64,000 bases of DNA from Flammeovirgaceae bacterium UBA2366 (lineage in GTDB: Bacteria; Bacteroidota; Bacteroidia; Cytophagales; Cyclobacteriaceae), in assembly GCA_002344065.1 (NCBI GenBank), contig DDTK01000002.1, positions 62,001 through 126,000 on the forward strand. Reading direction: 5' to 3'. This document shows, piece after piece, positions 60,604 through 64,000 of the stretch. A program made the position numbers and the translations under genes. Each line of letters begins with the position of its first letter. Positions within the stretch are counted from its first letter, which is position 1. Below the pieces are notes generated by a model. It was not told the DNA's origin and did no database searches. It saw only the letters and a list, made by a program, of their open reading frames with translations.

Positions 60604-61137
60604 ATGAAGAAGTTGAAGCTCGAAGAACTCGGCCGCATTTCGGTAGATCAGTTTAAAGAAGTCGAAAAAATTCCTGTTTGTATCGTGTTGGATAATGTGC
60701 GCAGCCTGCACAATGTAGGCTCTGCCTTTCGCACGGCAGATGCCTTTCGTATTGAAAAAATTTACCTCACCGGAATTACCGGAACACCCCCTAACCGGGA
60801 GATCCATAAAACTGCTTTGGGCGCCACAGAGTCAGTCAACTGGGAGTATGCAGAAAAACCCGAACTGGCCGTACAGCAGCTAAAAGAAAAGGGCTATTCT
60901 ATTATTGTCATTGAACAAACCAATGCCAGTATCCCGCTACACACTTTTACGCCATCAGAAAACACAAAACTTTGCCTCGTTTTTGGAAACGAAATTCATG
61001 GTGTGAGTGAGGCAGTGATTGAATTAGCTGACCATGCCCTGGAGATACCACAATCGGGTACCAAGCATTCACTGAACATTTCAGTTTGTGTTGGTATAGT
61101 TGTTTGGGATGTTTACCGAAAACTCAGGTTAGTATGA
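60604..61137 (+). CDS. SpoU (TrmH) family RNA methyltransferase
   Basis: A 177-residue SPOUT 2'-O-methyltransferase. Motif 1: VLDNVRSLHNVGSAFRTADAF; motif 2: LVFGNEIHGVSEAVIELA; motif 3: IPQSGTKHSLNISVCVGIVVWDVYR, the knotted SAM-binding end. It methylates a tRNA or rRNA ribose; which one cannot be told. Its stop overlaps the next gene start (ATGA). Confidence 0.92.
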   Translation: MKKLKLEELGRISVDQFKEVEKIPVCIVLDNVRSLHNVGSAFRTADAFRIEKIYLTGITGTPPNREIHKTALGATESVNWEYAEKPELAVQQLKEKGYSIIVIEQTNASIPLHTFTPSENTKLCLVFGNEIHGVSEAVIELADHALEIPQSGTKHSLNISVCVGIVVWDVYRKLRLV

Positions 61138-61610
61138 GCCATGCCTCCTTAAGCGAGATTAAAAAAGAACTGCAAACACTGGATGAGGCTACCTTGCAAA
61201 ACCTTTGTCTGCGTTTGGCCAAATACAAAAAAGAAAACAAGGAATTACTAGGCTATCTTTTATTTGATGCCAGCGATGAACCCGGATACATCCGGAATAT
61301 AAAAGCAGAAATAGATTCCCTGTTCGATGAGTTGCCTGACCGGAACTTATACATTGTTAAAAAGATGGTTCGAAAAATTCTGCGTGTTACCAACAAATAC
61401 ATCCGGTATTCTGGCTTACCACAAACCGAACTGGAACTCCGCATTTATTTTTGTGAGAAAATCAGGGCTAAGAATGTTCTCCTAACACCCGGAACTGTAT
61501 TGTTTAACCTGTATCATCAGCAACTCAAAAAAATAAACAGTGTACTTGATAAACTGCCAGAAGATTTTCGTGCAGACTATTCCGTTTCTCTTCATGCAAT
61601 CCGGGCATAG
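61134..61610 (+). CDS. Hypothetical helical protein
   Basis: A 158-residue soluble protein starting at the ATG at 61134 (MSHASLSEIKKELQTLDEATLQNLCLRLAKYKKENKELLGYLLF); the frame extends upstream into the methyltransferase gene. All-helical and charged, with no domain I can name. The four-base overlap with the SpoU gene indicates translational coupling, so a shared RNA-related role is possible. Confidence 0.75.
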   Translation: MSHASLSEIKKELQTLDEATLQNLCLRLAKYKKENKELLGYLLFDASDEPGYIRNIKAEIDSLFDELPDRNLYIVKKMVRKILRVTNKYIRYSGLPQTELELRIYFCEKIRAKNVLLTPGTVLFNLYHQQLKKINSVLDKLPEDFRADYSVSLHAIRA

Positions 61611-61613
61611 ACT

Positions 61614-61844
61614 ATGATGAAAGAAGAACAACCCAACAATCCGCTGCACGGCAAGACACTTGAGGTTATCCTTACTTTTTTGGTAGATCGCTATGGATGG
61701 GATGAACTGGGAGCCCGAATTCCTGTGAATTGCTTTCTGAATAACCCCAGCATTAAATCCAGTCTTTCCTTTTTTAGAAAAACTCCTTGGGCAAGAAAGA
61801 AAGTTGAAGAGCTTTACCTGGATACCCTACGGGCAGATCAATGA
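61614..61844 (+). CDS. VF530 family (DUF2132) DNA-binding-like protein
   Basis: A 76-residue protein matching the VF530 pattern in full: NNPLHGKTLEVILTFLVDRYGWDELGARIPVNCFLNNPSIKSSLSFFRKTPWARKKVEELYL. Members are compact helical proteins proposed to bind DNA. Lies three bases after the previous gene, so it is probably in the same operon. Confidence 0.9.
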   Translation: MMKEEQPNNPLHGKTLEVILTFLVDRYGWDELGARIPVNCFLNNPSIKSSLSFFRKTPWARKKVEELYLDTLRADQ

Positions 61845-61938
61845 TGGTCATCAGAAACAATTTCGTAGGCATCCGTGGGTTCATTTGATAAAGTTTTGGT
61901 AATCTGCAATGCTTTAGTCTTACTGTTGCTTTAATCAC

Positions 61939-62862
61939 ATGAGCATTACTGAAATACGGCACCGGATTCAGAATCTTACTTTTGAATCACAGATCATTTT
62001 ACTGATTTGTGGATTAGGCTCATTTCGAGTGAGCGTGGCTGTTAGTATTGATCTACTTAAAGGCAAAAGGCCTGAAGAATTACTGGTTGATACTGGTGTT
62101 CTGCTTATTCTTTTGGTCGTGCTATACGTCACCTGGCGAAAACCTCTTGAAAAAATTCACATTGCTATTGGTTTCATTTTAACCCTGCTGCTGGCGCTGA
62201 ATTTCATTCAATTTGGGGGAGTGGATGGCTATAGCAAGTTTAACTACTATTCGGGTTTGTTTATCCTCATTATGATTTACAACCATCGCGCCAGGGTCAT
62301 TACGGTGTCTTTTCATCTCCTTGTTTTGCTTATCATCCTGATGCTGGAATATTTGGATCATCCGATACTTGAGCCACTTTTCATCCATCAGCATCCGCAA
62401 TCATCCGACTTCTGGTTTACCTTGCTCACGCTCTCATTTTTCACTTTTTACCTGAAAGAAGTAACCGTGCAGAAAGGAGAAAGCCTCACCAAATTGAATG
62501 ACCTGTTAGGTGAGCGGGTGCGGGAATCACGAAAATTAAACCGCTTGCTGGCGGAGAAAAATGACGCCTTAAAGCGCGCGCAAGCCAACCTCGAAAGCGA
62601 AGTTAGCCGAAGATCCGTAACGCTTCAGGTGAAAAATCAGGCCATCGAAAATTTCATTCAAACGAATCAACAGGAATTAATTCAACCCGTACAGGAGTTG
62701 GTTAGAACAATTAATGCCATCGATGAAAGTTCACCCTACACGGTTTATTTAAAGGGCACAGGCAAGGAATTGGAGGCTATTGCAAAATCCATTTATACCA
62801 ACCTGGATAATAATATTCCAATTGACCGTAAAAATACAAGGTACCATGAGAGCGCAACTTGA
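61939..62862 (+). CDS. Membrane protein with coiled coil, kinase-less sensor-like (1)
   Basis: A 307-residue protein with five or six TM segments in the first 180 residues, then a coiled coil (KLNDLLGERVRESRKLNRLLAEKNDALKRAQANLESEV) and a stretch (KNQAIENFIQTNQQELIQPVQELVRTINAI) that aligns with the dimerisation helix of Bacteroidota histidine kinases but has no phosphoacceptor histidine. No ATPase domain follows. Its last 17 bases overlap the next gene. Function unknown. Confidence 0.7.
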   Translation: MSITEIRHRIQNLTFESQIILLICGLGSFRVSVAVSIDLLKGKRPEELLVDTGVLLILLVVLYVTWRKPLEKIHIAIGFILTLLLALNFIQFGGVDGYSKFNYYSGLFILIMIYNHRARVITVSFHLLVLLIILMLEYLDHPILEPLFIHQHPQSSDFWFTLLTLSFFTFYLKEVTVQKGESLTKLNDLLGERVRESRKLNRLLAEKNDALKRAQANLESEVSRRSVTLQVKNQAIENFIQTNQQELIQPVQELVRTINAIDESSPYTVYLKGTGKELEAIAKSIYTNLDNNIPIDRKNTRYHESAT

Positions 62863-63691
62863 GCGGAGCATTCTTCAGTTTGGATTAATACTGGCGTGCT
62901 TTTATCAAGCGTACCAATTGGTGAACAGTTTCATGGCCAAATCAACAAGCCTGGGTTTAAATATTGGTCTTACCTTTTTCTTTTTAATTCTTCTCCTCTT
63001 AAATCATAAATATTCTGGTTCGCATAAATGGATAGCTATAATTCTCCATGTAACCTTATTGCCTGCACTGATTTATTTTTGGAGTGAGTTTGGCGGATTA
63101 GCGGGTACCGTGCCCATAATACTTTTTGTTTACATAAGCTGGATAATTTTAACCCTTTCCGGCATTGCTAAAGCGTTTGTTTTGATACTGTATGGCGGAA
63201 TTTTTTTTCTGCTAACGCTACTCCCGGAAATTACAGGAATAGATGTCTACAATCATGCTGTTGTAAATACACAACAACTTCCGGTTGATTTTTTTGTTGA
63301 GGCGTTGATTATCATTGCTTTTCTAACTCATATGAAAAATAAATATACCGGCTACCGGAAACGTGTGGAACATAGAAATGTGCAGTTAAAATCCATTAAC
63401 AATACATTGATCCGGCAAAATGATAGTCTGAGGTATAGTCAGGAAGAAACTTTATCCATCAACGAAAACCTGGAGCAACTCATCGATAGGCGAATTCAGA
63501 AGATTGAAGAAAAGAATTGCCAGCTTGAAGAGTATGCTTTTATAAACGCGCACATTTTAAGAGGTCCCGTTTGCCGGATTCTGGGGCTGGTGAACTTGAT
63601 GCAGAATGAACAGCCGGGGTTAGAACAGGTAAGCGAAAAAGCCCACGAAGTAGACAAACTCATACGAAAGATTAACTCGATTACGAGTTAA
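62846..63691 (+). CDS. Membrane protein with H-box but no ATPase domain (2)
   Basis: A 281-residue protein from the ATG at 62846 (MRAQLERSILQFGLILACF); an upstream in-frame start at 62780 would lie inside the previous gene. Five or six TM segments, a coiled coil (NTLIRQNDSLRYSQEETLSINENLEQLIDRRIQKIEEKNCQLEEY), then FINAHILRGPVCRILGLVNLM, the H-box of Bacteroidota sensor kinases, with histidine intact; the protein ends within about 45 residues, before any HATPase domain. Paralogue of its neighbour. Confidence 0.75.
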   Translation: MRAQLERSILQFGLILACFYQAYQLVNSFMAKSTSLGLNIGLTFFFLILLLLNHKYSGSHKWIAIILHVTLLPALIYFWSEFGGLAGTVPIILFVYISWIILTLSGIAKAFVLILYGGIFFLLTLLPEITGIDVYNHAVVNTQQLPVDFFVEALIIIAFLTHMKNKYTGYRKRVEHRNVQLKSINNTLIRQNDSLRYSQEETLSINENLEQLIDRRIQKIEEKNCQLEEYAFINAHILRGPVCRILGLVNLMQNEQPGLEQVSEKAHEVDKLIRKINSITS

Positions 63692-63726
63692 CCTTCTGGC
63701 ATTCCTCATTTTTGCAAAAGAAGCCA

Positions 63727-63734
63727 TACCTTTG
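63727..63734 (+). promoter_or_regulatory. -7 element (TACCTTTG) of purM
   Basis: Exact TAnnTTTG, 19 bases before the purM start codon at 63753. Confidence 0.5.
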
Positions 63735-63752
63735 GGCGTTCAATTATTTTCC

Positions 63753-64000
63753 ATGTCCGATCGCTACAACCAGCGCGGGGTATCCGCCAGCAAAGAAGAT
63801 GTTCACCAGGCCATCAGCAAGCTTGATAAGGGCTTGTATCCGAAAGCCTTCTGCAAAATTGTAGAAGATCACCTGGGTGGCGATCCGCAGTACTGCACCG
63901 TAATGCATGCCGATGGGGCAGGTACAAAATCATCATTAGCCTACGTATACTGGAGAGAAACCGGTGATTTATCGGTATGGAAAGGTATCGCGCAGGATGC
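63753..64000 (+). CDS. purM: Phosphoribosylformylglycinamidine cyclo-ligase, 3' truncated
   Basis: The start of a purM gene cut by the window edge: 82 residues beginning MSDRYNQRGVSASKEDVHQAI, with VMHADGAGTKSSLAY, the AIR synthetase ATP-binding region with its DGxGTK motif. The enzyme closes the imidazole ring to make aminoimidazole ribonucleotide in purine synthesis. Not a long frame inside this window, so easily missed. No other purine synthesis genes are visible. Confidence 0.88.
   Translation, partial: MSDRYNQRGVSASKEDVHQAISKLDKGLYPKAFCKIVEDHLGGDPQYCTVMHADGAGTKSSLAYVYWRETGDLSVWKGIAQD

Overview
This 64 kb window comes from a chromosome of the phylum Bacteroidota, most likely of the Cytophagales type. 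Evidence: promoters fit the Bacteroidota -7 consensus TAnnTTTG, ribosome binding sites are weak, there are TonB-dependent receptors with an N-terminal carboxypeptidase-like domain, there are secreted proteins with type IX secretion sorting tails, and LytS/LytTR and Bacteroidota-type Crp/Fnr genes are present. Coding density is high and no prophage, insertion sequence, CRISPR array or rRNA operon was seen. The window opens inside htpG and closes inside purM.

Layout. 1-10.4 kb: htpG end, a MORN-repeat protein, yraN-like nuclease, phosphoglucose/phosphomannose isomerase, then a tight operon (toxin-antitoxin pair, lipB, unknown protein, phosphotriesterase-like lipoprotein), an exonuclease-RNase R pair and a polyprenyl synthase. 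10.9-11.2 kb: two nested palindromic repeats. 11.2-17.6 kb: a glycosyltransferase, two large secreted proteins (the first with a 10-bp tandem repeat in its signal peptide), and an ECF sigma factor overlapping a small partner. 17.7-28.5 kb: uvrA, two tandem purine nucleoside phosphorylases, a gamma-glutamyltransferase, a second toxin-antitoxin pair coupled to a D-threonine aldolase-like gene, creatininase, lytic transglycosylase and LOG-family genes. 28.7-38.2 kb: an ACR3 arsenite exporter, and a TonB receptor plus beta-helix lipoprotein that look phosphate regulated, then MoxR. 38.3-42.4 kb: SemiSWEET, a phosphatase, a frameshifted exonuclease/GIY-YIG gene and membrane proteins. 42.5-43.1 kb: tRNA-Leu(TAA) and tRNA-Gly(GCC) with a tiny GIY-YIG nuclease gene inserted directly at the tRNA-Leu 3' end. 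43.1-47.4 kb: two fatty acid desaturases around a sigma factor, then a cold-shock protein and a DEAD-box helicase. 47.4-55.5 kb: a beta-propeller/dioxygenase pair, a LytS/LytTR two-component system, a TonB receptor with two FNR-type boxes upstream, twin Crp/Fnr regulators and an orphan PhnD-like binding protein. 55.5-64 kb: a UbiE-like methyltransferase, mutS, an ECF sigma factor with a membrane partner, a SpoU methyltransferase, a VF530-type protein, two membrane proteins that look like kinase-less sensors, and purM.

The strongest candidates for something undescribed are: (1) the tRNA-Leu/GIY-YIG element, whose start codon lies two bases beyond the tRNA 3' end and which is bounded by a second copy of the tRNA 3' end; (2) two promoters with identically placed 11-bp-period TAACA-type repeats resembling PhoP/PhoB boxes, one of which also has the same 16-bp palindrome as the arsenite exporter promoter; (3) paired FNR boxes beside twin Crp/Fnr genes that have an FNR-like recognition helix; (4) the 10-bp repeat able to switch a secreted protein on and off. 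All functional statements are read from sequence motifs by eye; no searches were run.
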